Counted from the stretch's first letter, positions 1 to 5,897 are shown. The stretch is 9,235 nt of DNA from Acidimicrobiaceae bacterium (GCA_003156795.1 PMHU01000101.1:1-9235), one strand, 5' to 3'. Numbers and translations: made by a program. Notes: generated by a model not told the origin, from the sequence alone.

Positions 1-69
1 CGCGTGGCCAAGAAGGCTGTGGCTCGCAAGGCACCTGCTAAGAGGGCGACTGCGGCTAAGAAGGCTTAG
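1..69 (+). CDS. 3' end of a Lys/Ala-rich DNA-binding protein (HU/histone H1-like tail), partial
   Basis: Only the last 22 codons and the TAG stop are in the window. They read as a basic, low-complexity tail of Lys, Arg, Ala and Pro with no aromatic or acidic residue (for example VAKKAVARKAPAKRA). Such tails are known from the C-terminal extension of actinobacterial HU proteins (HupB type) and from bacterial histone H1-like proteins, where they bind and compact DNA. The globular domain is outside the window, so HU and H1-like proteins cannot be told apart. It could also be the basic tail of another protein, such as a ribosomal protein or topoisomerase. A strong hairpin follows the stop. The frame and stop are certain; the family is inference from composition alone. 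Confidence 0.55.
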   Translation, partial: RVAKKAVARKAPAKRATAAKKA

Positions 70-78
70 GACGACCGA

Positions 79-105
79 GCCCGCCCGCTCTCAGAGCGGG
101 CGGGC
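79..105 (+). terminator. GC-rich hairpin terminator between convergent genes
   Basis: Bases 79-90 and 94-105 form a perfect 12-bp, almost all-G/C stem closed by a 3-base loop. It lies 9 bases after the TAG of the HU-like gene and 11 bases before the stop of the convergent PIG-L gene. There is no T-run on either side. This is common for intrinsic terminators of high-GC actinobacteria, where a strong stem alone can work. Its position between two converging genes suggests it serves both strands. Confidence 0.75.
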
Positions 106-116
106 GAAGCGCCTGC

Positions 117-887
117 TTACAAGTCACTCATTATCTTGAACGCCTCGCCCGCATCCAGCCCCGCTGGCGCTCCGGCCTTGGCGTGGCGTTCCTTCATCCG
201 AGTGCCGAAGTCCTCGACGGCGCGCGAATCGTGCTGGTCGGATTCGTCTATGTGCATGGTCGAGCGGAACTGGCTTCGGTGGGCGAGCAGGGCGTGAAGC
301 TTGCGGTCCTCGAACCCGGAGATGTCCTCGACGTGATCTGGCTCGTCGGCTTCCCATAGCAAGAGGGTCCCGGGTCGATGCGGCCTTTCGCTCTGCTCGG
401 GAAAGAAATGAGGATCTCGTGCCGCCACGATCCCGTCAGTGGTGAGGAATCCGGCATTCCTGTGATCGGGATGAAGCCTGTATCTGCGCCAAGGGTCGTG
501 ACCGAGCACGACTTCCGGTCGGACGCGCCTAATCCAGTAGGCGACCTCTCGTCGTTGGAGCAGTCCTGCCTCCAACTCGCCGTCTGTCCATCCGAGGAAG
601 GTTACGGCCCCCTCGCCTCCCAAGCGGCGTGAAGCTTCGCGCTGCTCGTCTCGGCGAAGAGAGACCAGGTGGGCCGGATCGACGTCTGGGTCCCACGATC
701 CCTTCGAACCATCGGTGCACACCAGGTGATGTATGCGACATCCGCTTGCCGACCACTTGGCCAGCGTGCCGCCGCAACCAAACTCGATGTCGTCGGGGTG
801 AGCGCCGATGGCCAGCGCGACCGATGGCACGGGCAGATCGCGACCGGGCACACCGGTCACGGATCCGTGAGCCACGGGGTCGGTCAC
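117..887 (-). CDS. PIG-L (LmbE-like) family zinc-dependent deacetylase
   Basis: This 256-residue protein belongs to the PIG-L/LmbE family, metal-dependent hydrolases that remove N-acetyl or similar groups from sugar conjugates (MshB, Mca, BshB and PIG-L are members). The signature AHPDD is at residues 29-33 and the second motif HPDH at 139-142. By analogy with MshB, H30, D33 and H142 would bind zinc and D32 would be the general base. The conserved RRDEQREASRRLG helix is at about 78-90. No signal peptide is visible, so it should be cytosolic. It lies 35 bases downstream of cofC on the same strand. The GTG at 887 is the longest start, directly after an in-frame TAA. Removing the element at 891-980 would place this GTG in a GTGA overlap with the old cofC stop, which supports it; GTG codons 10 and 13 remain alternatives. 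The substrate is unknown, and nothing ties it specifically to mycothiol or F420. Confidence 0.88.
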   Translation of the reverse strand: MTDPVAHGSVTGVPGRDLPVPSVALAIGAHPDDIEFGCGGTLAKWSASGCRIHHLVCTDGSKGSWDPDVDPAHLVSLRRDEQREASRRLGGEGAVTFLGWTDGELEAGLLQRREVAYWIRRVRPEVVLGHDPWRRYRLHPDHRNAGFLTTDGIVAARDPHFFPEQSERPHRPGTLLLWEADEPDHVEDISGFEDRKLHALLAHRSQFRSTMHIDESDQHDSRAVEDFGTRMKERHAKAGAPAGLDAGEAFKIMSDL

Positions 888-890
888 TTA

Positions 891-980
891 GGGCTCGCCA
901 CCAAACAACTTGACGCAACTCTTCAACGTAAGGGCTGGTCAGGGACGAGGACGTGCTCCCAGCTGTCTCGTTGCGAGTCC
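891..980 (-). mobile_element. Palindromic non-autonomous element, copy A, covering the 3' end of cofC
   Basis: This 90-bp stretch aligns over its whole length with 1618-1709, at about 80% identity with two single-base gaps and in the same orientation. Its ends are imperfect inverted repeats: left arm from 891 (GGGCTCGCCACC), right arm ending at 980 (TTGCGAGTCC), matching at about 16 of 22 positions. TTA at 888-890 and TTA at 981-983 flank it exactly, as expected of a 3-bp target duplication. The minus-strand side encodes cofC residues 205-222 and the stop, and the remainder fills the gap before the PIG-L start. It has no transposase gene. Size and structure fit a MITE or REP-like element mobilised in trans; a structured-RNA repeat is an alternative. 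Identity and boundaries are read from the sequence; mobility is inference. Confidence 0.72.
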
Positions 981-1591
981 TTAGGCAGCGCCTCGGCTCC
1001 GACCAGATCTTCGGGGACGTCGACGTCCCAGGCCAACAGTGGCGAATGGACCACACGGGTGGCCGTGCCGAGCCGCCTGGCTTCTTGGAGGTGACGCGAG
1101 AACGATCCGGGGCCATAGGAGAACGCGAACCCGGCTGCGGACGGTACGGAGATCACGTTGGTCCCATCGCGCCTGCGGTCGGGCACGATCGTGATTCCCG
1201 GAAACCGGGTGACCCATCCCAAGTCCGTGGCCAGGGGTAGGTCGCCGGCGGCGACCACCACCAAGCCGACTCCTAACGATGCGAGCCGCGACACTCCCTC
1301 TTGAACGGCTCCGTTGAGACCGCGTCCGGGCTCCCATATCACCAGGGCACCCAGTTCGCGAGCCCAAGACGCAACCTCCCGGTCATCGCAGACGACGGCG
1401 ACCGGCATGGCGCCCGCGGACTGCACGACGCGCGTGGCCATGGCCCGGGCCAACGACGCTCGGCTGGCCGCAGAAAGGGCCGGCGCCAAGCGCAGTTTGG
1501 CCTCGCTGAACGCCTTTACCGGGACCAGCAGGGCTTCGTGGCCTAGCCAGTTGCCCCCGGGCAGCCCTGGGAATTCTGCGTCTCGGGCCAT
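923..1591 (-). CDS. cofC: 2-phospho-L-lactate / phosphoenolpyruvate guanylyltransferase of coenzyme F420 biosynthesis
   Basis: CofC (FbiD in mycobacteria) joins GTP to 2-phospholactate, or to phosphoenolpyruvate in actinobacteria, giving the activated side chain that CofD/FbiA attaches to Fo. The 222-residue protein shows the family motifs in order: LLVPVKAFSEAKLRL (21-35), GRGLNGAVQEGV (89-100), AAGDLPLATD (114-123), DGTNVIS (142-148), YGPGSFSRHLQEA (159-171) and WDVDVPEDL (188-196). The fold normally ends shortly after that last motif. Here residues 205-222 and the stop are encoded by the right arm and centre of the palindromic element, so the tail is acquired sequence. The ATG start at 1591 has AGGA 10 bases upstream and a possible -10 box TAGGAT at 1601-1606. 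About 20 residues precede the core. It is divergent from the RpiB-like operon and upstream of the PIG-L gene. Family assignment is strong; the exact substrate cannot be read from the sequence. Confidence 0.9.
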   Translation of the reverse strand: MARDAEFPGLPGGNWLGHEALLVPVKAFSEAKLRLAPALSAASRASLARAMATRVVQSAGAMPVAVVCDDREVASWARELGALVIWEPGRGLNGAVQEGVSRLASLGVGLVVVAAGDLPLATDLGWVTRFPGITIVPDRRRDGTNVISVPSAAGFAFSYGPGSFSRHLQEARRLGTATRVVHSPLLAWDVDVPEDLVGAEALPKDSQRDSWEHVLVPDQPLR

Positions 1592-1600
1592 CGGGTCGTC

Positions 1601-1606
1601 ATCCTA
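1601..1606 (-). promoter_or_regulatory. Possible -10 box of cofC (TAGGAT)
   Basis: On the minus strand TAGGAT fits the TANNNT -10 pattern of actinobacterial promoters and ends 9 bases before the cofC ATG, which would give a leaderless or nearly leaderless transcript. No good -35 is seen; that position would fall within the left arm of element copy B. The overlapping AGGA (1602-1605) could instead serve as a ribosome-binding site. Confidence 0.35.
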
Positions 1607-1617
1607 CGGCCGCCCAA

Positions 1618-1639
1618 GGGCTCGCTACGAAACAACTTG
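1618..1639 (+). repeat. Left terminal inverted repeat of element copy B
   Basis: This arm begins GGGCTCGCTACGAAACAA and pairs with 1687-1709. It matches the left arm of copy A at 20 of 22 positions, so it is the better conserved end across both copies. Confidence 0.75.
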
Positions 1640-1686
1640 ACGCAATTTCTTCGACAAAAGGGCTGGTCAACGACAACGACATGTTC

Positions 1687-1709
1687 CAAGTTTGTTTCGT
1701 GGCGAGCCC
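1687..1709 (-). repeat. Right terminal inverted repeat of element copy B
   Basis: Read on the minus strand this arm begins GGGCTCGCCACGAAACAA. It is the partner of 1618-1639, with one substitution and one extra A. The matching arm of copy A (958-980) has diverged more and is protein-coding there. Confidence 0.75.
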
Positions 1710-1777
1710 AAGAGGAAAAGCGTCCGACCCTCAGAGTGCCGGTCGCTTCGGAGAGCATTAGAACATCGGGCCCCCTG

Positions 1778-1783
1778 TAGGCT
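1778..1783 (+). promoter_or_regulatory. Possible -10 box of the rpiB-like operon (TAGGCT)
   Basis: TAGGCT fits TANNNT and ends 7 bases before the GTG at 1791, the spacing expected if transcription starts at or next to the start codon. No Shine-Dalgarno sequence precedes this GTG, which agrees with a leaderless mRNA. No -35 was recognised. The rest of 1710-1790 holds nothing I can identify. Confidence 0.35.
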
Positions 1784-1790
1784 CGGCCCG

Positions 1791-2198
1791 GTGCGAGTGG
1801 CCTTTGGTGCTGACGAGCGGACCGCCATGGCGGAGTCCGTTGTCGGGTATCTGGAGAAGGTCGGCCACCAGGTCGAAATCGTGGCCTGGCCCGGTTGGTG
1901 GCCCGACGTGGGCCGGACCGTAGGTGAGGCGGTCGCGGCCGGACGAGCCGATCGCGGCGTGGTCTGTTGCTGGACCGGAACGGGAGTCTCGATCGCGGCC
2001 AACAAGGTCCATGGCGTGCGGGCGGCCCTATGCGTCGACGCGGAGACGGCCAGAGGGGCGCGGAAGTGGAATGACGCCAACGTTCTGGCCTTGAGCCTCC
2101 GTCTCACGAGCGAGCAAGTCGCCAGTGAGATCGTCGAAGCCTTCCTGTCGACCGATCCCGACCCAGGCGAGGCGGACGCGATAGCTCTCCTGCGTTGA
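1791..2198 (+). CDS. RpiB/LacA/LacB-family sugar-phosphate isomerase (divergent subtype)
   Basis: The 135-residue protein has the RpiB fold signature: N-terminal VRVAFGADE, then GVVCCWTGTGVSIAANK (57-72), GVRAALC (75-81) and NDANVLALSLR (94-104). Family members interconvert aldose and ketose phosphates such as ribose 5-phosphate and ribulose 5-phosphate. C60 matches the Cys used as catalytic base in E. coli RpiB. Other positions differ from typical RpiB: GSDH is GADE, the Gly after the Cys is Trp (W61), and the His usually just before N-(D/E)-A-N, linked to ring opening, is Trp (W93). It may therefore act on a different sugar phosphate, so no symbol is given. GTG 1791 is chosen because the family starts at this beta strand; the open frame extends upstream only into repeat DNA. 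Its stop overlaps the next start by one base (TGATG), so it is translationally coupled to the reductase gene. Confidence 0.85.
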   Translation: MRVAFGADERTAMAESVVGYLEKVGHQVEIVAWPGWWPDVGRTVGEAVAAGRADRGVVCCWTGTGVSIAANKVHGVRAALCVDAETARGARKWNDANVLALSLRLTSEQVASEIVEAFLSTDPDPGEADAIALLR

Positions 2199-2932
2199 TG
2201 AGGCAACTGATCCCGGATCTGAGCTCCATCGACGGCCAGTCCGATCTCGAGACCGTGTACGCCCTGCCGGCATCTCGTCACGTGCGGGCGAACTTCATCT
2301 CATCGATCGACGGGGTCATTGAATTGAAGGGTCTCAGCCGGACCCTCAGCGGACCTGCCGACCGTGCCGCATTCATGTCCATGCGCGCCGTTGCCGACGT
2401 GGTGCTCGTGGGCGCCGGAACGGTCCGGGCTGAGCGCTACGGGCCGATCAAGCTCGATGACGCCGCGAGGGGACGCCGCGTCGAGAGGGGACTACAACCA
2501 TTGCCGGGCCTGGCCATTGTCAGCGGCACCGGCGGCCTCGACCCTCGAGCTCCAATCTTCGCGGCGAGCCAAAGGCCGCTCGTGTTGACCACCGCTCTAG
2601 TGGCCACCGAGCGGCCGGACCTTGGTCAGGTCGCCGACGTGGTGGTGTGCGGGGACGACCGGGTGGACACGACCTTCATGCTCGACGCCCTCTCCGAGCG
2701 GGGATTGGTGCGGGTCCTGTGTGAGGGAGGACCGACTCTGTTGAAGTCCCTCCTCACGGATCACCTGGTCGACGAGCTGTGCCTGACGTTGTCGCCGGTC
2801 ATCGCCGGAAGTGGGCATCGATCGCTCACGGGCGACCGCTCATTCGAGCCACCGCTGACATTCGATCTGGTCGGCCTTCTTGAAGCCGACGGGATGCTGT
2901 TGACCCGATACCGATCATTGGATCGAGAATGA
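2198..2932 (+). CDS. RibD C-terminal-type pyrimidine reductase (Rv2671-like, DHFR-fold)
   Basis: This 244-residue protein has the reductase domain of RibD without the deaminase domain. Family members use NADPH either to reduce the ribosyl group of the riboflavin precursor diamino-ribosylamino-pyrimidinone phosphate or, as reported for mycobacterial Rv2671, to reduce dihydrofolate weakly. Visible motifs are HVRANFISSIDGV (28-40), VGAGTVRAERYGP (71-83), LCEGGPTLL (174-182) and DELCLTLSPVIAGSG (192-206). The pattern and length match what I recall of Rv2671. ATG 2198 is chosen over TTG 2195 because it shares a base with the preceding stop (TGATG). The gene ends in an ATGA overlap with rnhB, so the three genes form one coupled operon. 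Whether it serves riboflavin or deazaflavin synthesis, folate, or another reduction cannot be decided here. Confidence 0.85.
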   Translation: MRQLIPDLSSIDGQSDLETVYALPASRHVRANFISSIDGVIELKGLSRTLSGPADRAAFMSMRAVADVVLVGAGTVRAERYGPIKLDDAARGRRVERGLQPLPGLAIVSGTGGLDPRAPIFAASQRPLVLTTALVATERPDLGQVADVVVCGDDRVDTTFMLDALSERGLVRVLCEGGPTLLKSLLTDHLVDELCLTLSPVIAGSGHRSLTGDRSFEPPLTFDLVGLLEADGMLLTRYRSLDRE

Positions 2933-3630
2933 AGCGCACCCCGACCCTCGCCGTGGAGAAGGCCATGTGGGACCAAGGACACCATGTGGTCGTGGGTATG
3001 GACGAGGTGGGCCGCGGCGCCTGGGCCGGACCGCTCATGGTAGGAGCAGCCGTGCTGCCGCAGAGTCGTCGGGTCTACGGAGTTCGGGACTCGAAAATGC
3101 TTCCGGAGCCCGAACGGGAACGACTATTCGGACGGGTGGCTGGATGGTGCGCCGCTTGGGCGGTAGGGGCCGCGTCGCAGGATGAATGCGACGAAGTCGG
3201 GATGGCCGAAGCCCAACGGAGGGCGGCTCGACGGGCTATCGAGGGGCTGGCGGTGACACCTGATCAAGTCCTGGTGGACGGCAACTGGGACTTCGTCGGC
3301 CTCGGATGCACGACTCGGATCGTCAAGGGCGACGCCAAGTGCCTCTCCATAGCGACCGCCTCGATCCTGGCCAAGGTCACGCGCGACCGACTCATGCGGC
3401 AGGAGTCAGACCAGTATCCCGGCTACGAGTTTGATAGCAACAAGGGATACCCGTGCCCCCGTCACAAGATGGCCTTGCACGCATACGGGCCCTCTGCGAT
3501 CCACCGGCGCACGTGGATCTTCATGGAACACTTGTTTTGGGGGGTAGCGGGGGCTCGGGCCGCACCCCGACCTTGGATCGAAGCGGACGGAAATCCGGAT
3601 CAAGGTGTCTTGTTTGCCGACGGGCCTTGA
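2929..3630 (+). CDS. rnhB: Ribonuclease HII
   Basis: RNase HII cleaves the RNA strand of RNA/DNA hybrids and starts removal of single ribonucleotides from DNA. The 233-residue protein has the GMDEVGRGAWAGP motif (23-35), DSK (54-56), VDGN (116-119), KGDAKCLSIATASILAKVTRD (133-153), NKGYP (171-175) and SAIHRRTWIF (189-198). The metal-binding acidic residues expected in the family are D25, E26, D117 and D135, and all are present, as is the GRG substrate-recognition motif (28-30). Some 25-30 residues after the conserved core form a Pro/Ala-rich tail without known role. The start is fixed by the ATGA overlap with the reductase gene, with GAGA just upstream. The 3' end overlaps the end of the convergent lipoprotein gene by 31 bases. 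Confidence 0.95.
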   Translation: MKRTPTLAVEKAMWDQGHHVVVGMDEVGRGAWAGPLMVGAAVLPQSRRVYGVRDSKMLPEPERERLFGRVAGWCAAWAVGAASQDECDEVGMAEAQRRAARRAIEGLAVTPDQVLVDGNWDFVGLGCTTRIVKGDAKCLSIATASILAKVTRDRLMRQESDQYPGYEFDSNKGYPCPRHKMALHAYGPSAIHRRTWIFMEHLFWGVAGARAAPRPWIEADGNPDQGVLFADGP

Positions 3631-5897
3631 GAACCATCCAAGTTTGCCGTTCCGGTCCAGATGGCGAGGCGTCCGGCGATTGTGCCGACGACGACCGGTC
3701 CGGTGGCGGTAAACGCGGCCAGGTCGAGCTGGGCCGGACCCGATTCCTGCCAGGGCGACTCCTGCGTATCGACCGCCGTCCAGGCCGACCCCCCGTCTTG
3801 GGAAAGCCACAGCCCGCTCCCGGACCTACCAGTCACGGCGGGTTGCCCGGCGGCGACGGCGATCCATGTCGATCCGGAACTCGCCACGGAAGTCAGCGGC
3901 GACGCCGCGACCGTCCCCGGAATGTCGTCCTGGCGGGTCCACTGCGATCCGGTCTGTGAGTCCCACAGAACCGGCACCGAGGCTCCGGTCGAGCCGGTCG
4001 TCGCTCCGTAGGCCACCAACCCGTTGACGGTGGTCATGCAACCGGTCATTTCCTGGGAGCCGCCAGCGAGGATCGGCGGGTCGATCGCGGCCGGGCTCCA
4101 GTGCACGCCGTCGGCGGAAGCCCAGGACAGCGCGTCCGGCCCGCCTGGGAACTGGTAGCCGGAGCCGACCGCGACCACTCGACCGGTGGGCCCTGGGGTG
4201 ACGCACAAGCCGCTCGGCGTCTGCGGGGTGACGCCGGGACGCGAATCGAGGGGTCCGTGATCGGTCCAATGGATGCCGTCGGTGCTGGTCCAGGAAACTC
4301 CCAGGTTCGCCGGGTTGGCCACGATGGCAGACGTCGCCCCGACGGGAGCGGCGCGGCCGACTGCGACCCATCGTCCCCGGAATCGGACCGCGGCCGAAGC
4401 TCCTGGCGGCAGCGCGGCGGGCCGGGAGAGCGCACCTTCGGTGGCCGAGATCCAGGTGCGCCCGTCGGTCGAAACGACGACCGCGGTCGCAGTGGCCGAT
4501 CCGCCAAGAACTTGGGCCGGAGTCTCGACGTCGACGACGAGGGTCAAACGGCCACCGGTCGACGTGAGGCTCATCGGTCTGGCGACCGGTTGAACGGCTC
4601 CGAAAACCGCAGGGTTGATCGACGGCTCGCTCCATCCGCCGGGACCGTCGGTCAGAACGTTTGGCTGCCCCGGGTTGCTGTCGGCGATGACGGTCGTCGT
4701 GCCTGCTGTGCCCACGAGGCTGGCCTGCCAGTCCTCGGATGCGGCCGCTCCTGGCGGCAGTGGGACCTCGGTCCAGCCGACGCCGTTCTCCGATTGCCAA
4801 GCCCTTTGAGCCCCCGAGCCCCCTCCGACCGCCACCAGCAGGGTGGTTCCCGCCGGGGAAGCAGACGCGGACACGGTGCGGGCGACGGATCCGTCGACGT
4901 CGGCATCGGGGCGGGCGACCATGGGAAAGGCTTCCGACGGCTGACTCCAACTGGCTCCATCAGGTGAGATCCACGACGCCGGTGACCAGGCCCCGCCCGT
5001 CCTGATCCCGCCGACGGCCACCATGCCCGTCCCTAGCTGGGCCAACCCCATGATGGATCGGTCCCCGGGGCCACCGAACGCGGCCTGGGCCGACCCGACC
5101 CGGTGCCAGTTGATCCCGTCGCCTGACGCCCAGAGTGCGGCGTCAGTTTCTGTCCCGTTGGTCACAGATCCGGCCGCGTAGACGTTGTTGCCAACGGCCA
5201 GGACCGCGTTGACGCGGGGATCGACCGACGTGGCGATGAGGTCGTCGAAGTGGTTCGACGACGCCCAGTTCTGTCCGTTGGTGGAGGACCACATAGCGAT
5301 CTGTCCGTCCGACGAACCGAGGGCGAACAGTCCTAGAGACCCGGCCGTCACCGCCAGGATGCTCGAGCCACCCGGTGTGCCGGGCACCGGAACCTCCGTG
5401 TAAGGCCCCCCTGGTGCAGGCGCGATCCACGCGGCCGCCTGTTCGGTGGCTCCCGAGCCGACGGCTCCGACGATGACGATGCTCGTGTGCCACTCGACCG
5501 CAGACGTGGCCGCGCTCGGGGTCTTCGGCGAGGTAAGCAGGGCCGCGCTCCAAGCGATCCCGTTGGTTGAGGTCCACACCGTCGCCGTTGGCGTTCCGTC
5601 GGCGGCTTCCCGTGTGCCGGCGATCGTCCATTCCGACGTTCCTTGGCCGGGCGGGAGGATTCCTGAGATCGTGGTGGTAGGCCCGCCACCGAGCGTCAAG
5701 GTCGCATCGAGGTCGCGGGCCCAGGTGTAGGGAGCGGTCGGACCGTCAGTCGCCAGGGAGGATGGGGTCGTCGACGGGGCCGGAAGCGTCGTCGGAACAG
5801 CCGACGGCGGGCTGCTGTGCCCGCCGCACGCGGCTAGTAACGCCGCGACGAGCGTGGCAGGGCCCAGGGTGCGAAGAAGCTGATGGCGCGGCGACAC
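3600..5897 (-). CDS. Large secreted lipoprotein with Asp-box-like beta-propeller repeats
   Basis: This 765-residue protein starts with a lipoprotein signal: basic start, hydrophobic stretch 11-20, lipobox LAAC with C24 as lipidation site. A Ser/Thr/Pro/Ala linker (27-56) follows. The rest holds at least ten copies of a motif close to W-x-S-x-D/N-G-x-x-W, at about 108, 203, 256, 309, 367, 475, 536, 592, 645 and 697, often after a strand such as VAVG. These resemble sialidase-type Asp-boxes (BNR repeats), which cap beta-propeller blades, but the residue between D and G is missing. The spacing of about 50-100 residues suggests ten to twelve blades, perhaps two propellers. C565 and C620 are the only cysteines after C24 and could form a disulfide. 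No catalytic set was recognised, so a binding or scaffolding role outside the membrane is more likely than sialidase activity. The GTG start lies 11 bases after the four-cysteine gene; no strong ribosome-binding site is visible. Confidence 0.85.
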   Translation of the reverse strand: MSPRHQLLRTLGPATLVAALLAACGGHSSPPSAVPTTLPAPSTTPSSLATDGPTAPYTWARDLDATLTLGGGPTTTISGILPPGQGTSEWTIAGTREAADGTPTATVWTSTNGIAWSAALLTSPKTPSAATSAVEWHTSIVIVGAVGSGATEQAAAWIAPAPGGPYTEVPVPGTPGGSSILAVTAGSLGLFALGSSDGQIAMWSSTNGQNWASSNHFDDLIATSVDPRVNAVLAVGNNVYAAGSVTNGTETDAALWASGDGINWHRVGSAQAAFGGPGDRSIMGLAQLGTGMVAVGGIRTGGAWSPASWISPDGASWSQPSEAFPMVARPDADVDGSVARTVSASASPAGTTLLVAVGGGSGAQRAWQSENGVGWTEVPLPPGAAASEDWQASLVGTAGTTTVIADSNPGQPNVLTDGPGGWSEPSINPAVFGAVQPVARPMSLTSTGGRLTLVVDVETPAQVLGGSATATAVVVSTDGRTWISATEGALSRPAALPPGASAAVRFRGRWVAVGRAAPVGATSAIVANPANLGVSWTSTDGIHWTDHGPLDSRPGVTPQTPSGLCVTPGPTGRVVAVGSGYQFPGGPDALSWASADGVHWSPAAIDPPILAGGSQEMTGCMTTVNGLVAYGATTGSTGASVPVLWDSQTGSQWTRQDDIPGTVAASPLTSVASSGSTWIAVAAGQPAVTGRSGSGLWLSQDGGSAWTAVDTQESPWQESGPAQLDLAAFTATGPVVVGTIAGRLAIWTGTANLDGSQGPSANKTP

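Larger units (their letters stand above)
1618..1709 (-). mobile_element. Palindromic non-autonomous element, copy B, in the cofC/rpiB divergent region
   Basis: This 92-bp copy has better-preserved ends than copy A. The left arm (1618-1639) and the reverse complement of the right arm (1687-1709) agree at 21 positions, with one substitution and one single-base gap, around a 47-base centre. The opposed ends are GGGCTCGCTACGAAACAA and TTTGTTTCGTGGCGAGCCC. Flanks are AA/AA, or CAA/CAA if the last C is counted as target, so the target duplication is less clear than for copy A. The element lies 27 bases upstream of cofC and 82 bases upstream of the rpiB-like start, and so probably alters the divergent promoter region. 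The long arms could also pair in RNA. No known element family was recognised. Confidence 0.7.

Noticed and set aside
1637..1665. TTGACG inside the repeats as an outward-facing promoter -35
   Set aside because: No TATAAT- or TANNNT-like box lies about 17 bases downstream in either copy.
1543..1758. A 71-codon minus-strand frame running through element copy B
   Set aside because: It overlaps the cofC start region and has no ribosome-binding site or known domain. It is noted only because part of it resembles the CofC tail encoded by copy A.
1692..1790. A longer start for the rpiB-like gene at TTG 1692
   Set aside because: The extra 33 residues come partly from the repeat arm and do not match the family, which starts at the RVAFG strand. 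GTG 1791 with a TANNNT box fits better.
1592..1790. A riboswitch or tRNA-like structure in the divergent intergenic region
   Set aside because: The only strong pairing is between the arms of the repeat element, and no known riboswitch or tRNA consensus was seen.
2195..2197. TTG start for the pyrimidine reductase, one codon upstream
   Set aside because: ATG 2198 overlaps the preceding stop as TGATG, the normal coupling arrangement, and is a stronger start codon.
3826..4950. A 374-codon minus-strand frame inside the lipoprotein gene
   Set aside because: It is an Arg-rich shifted frame of the repeat protein, with no motif or plausible start signal.
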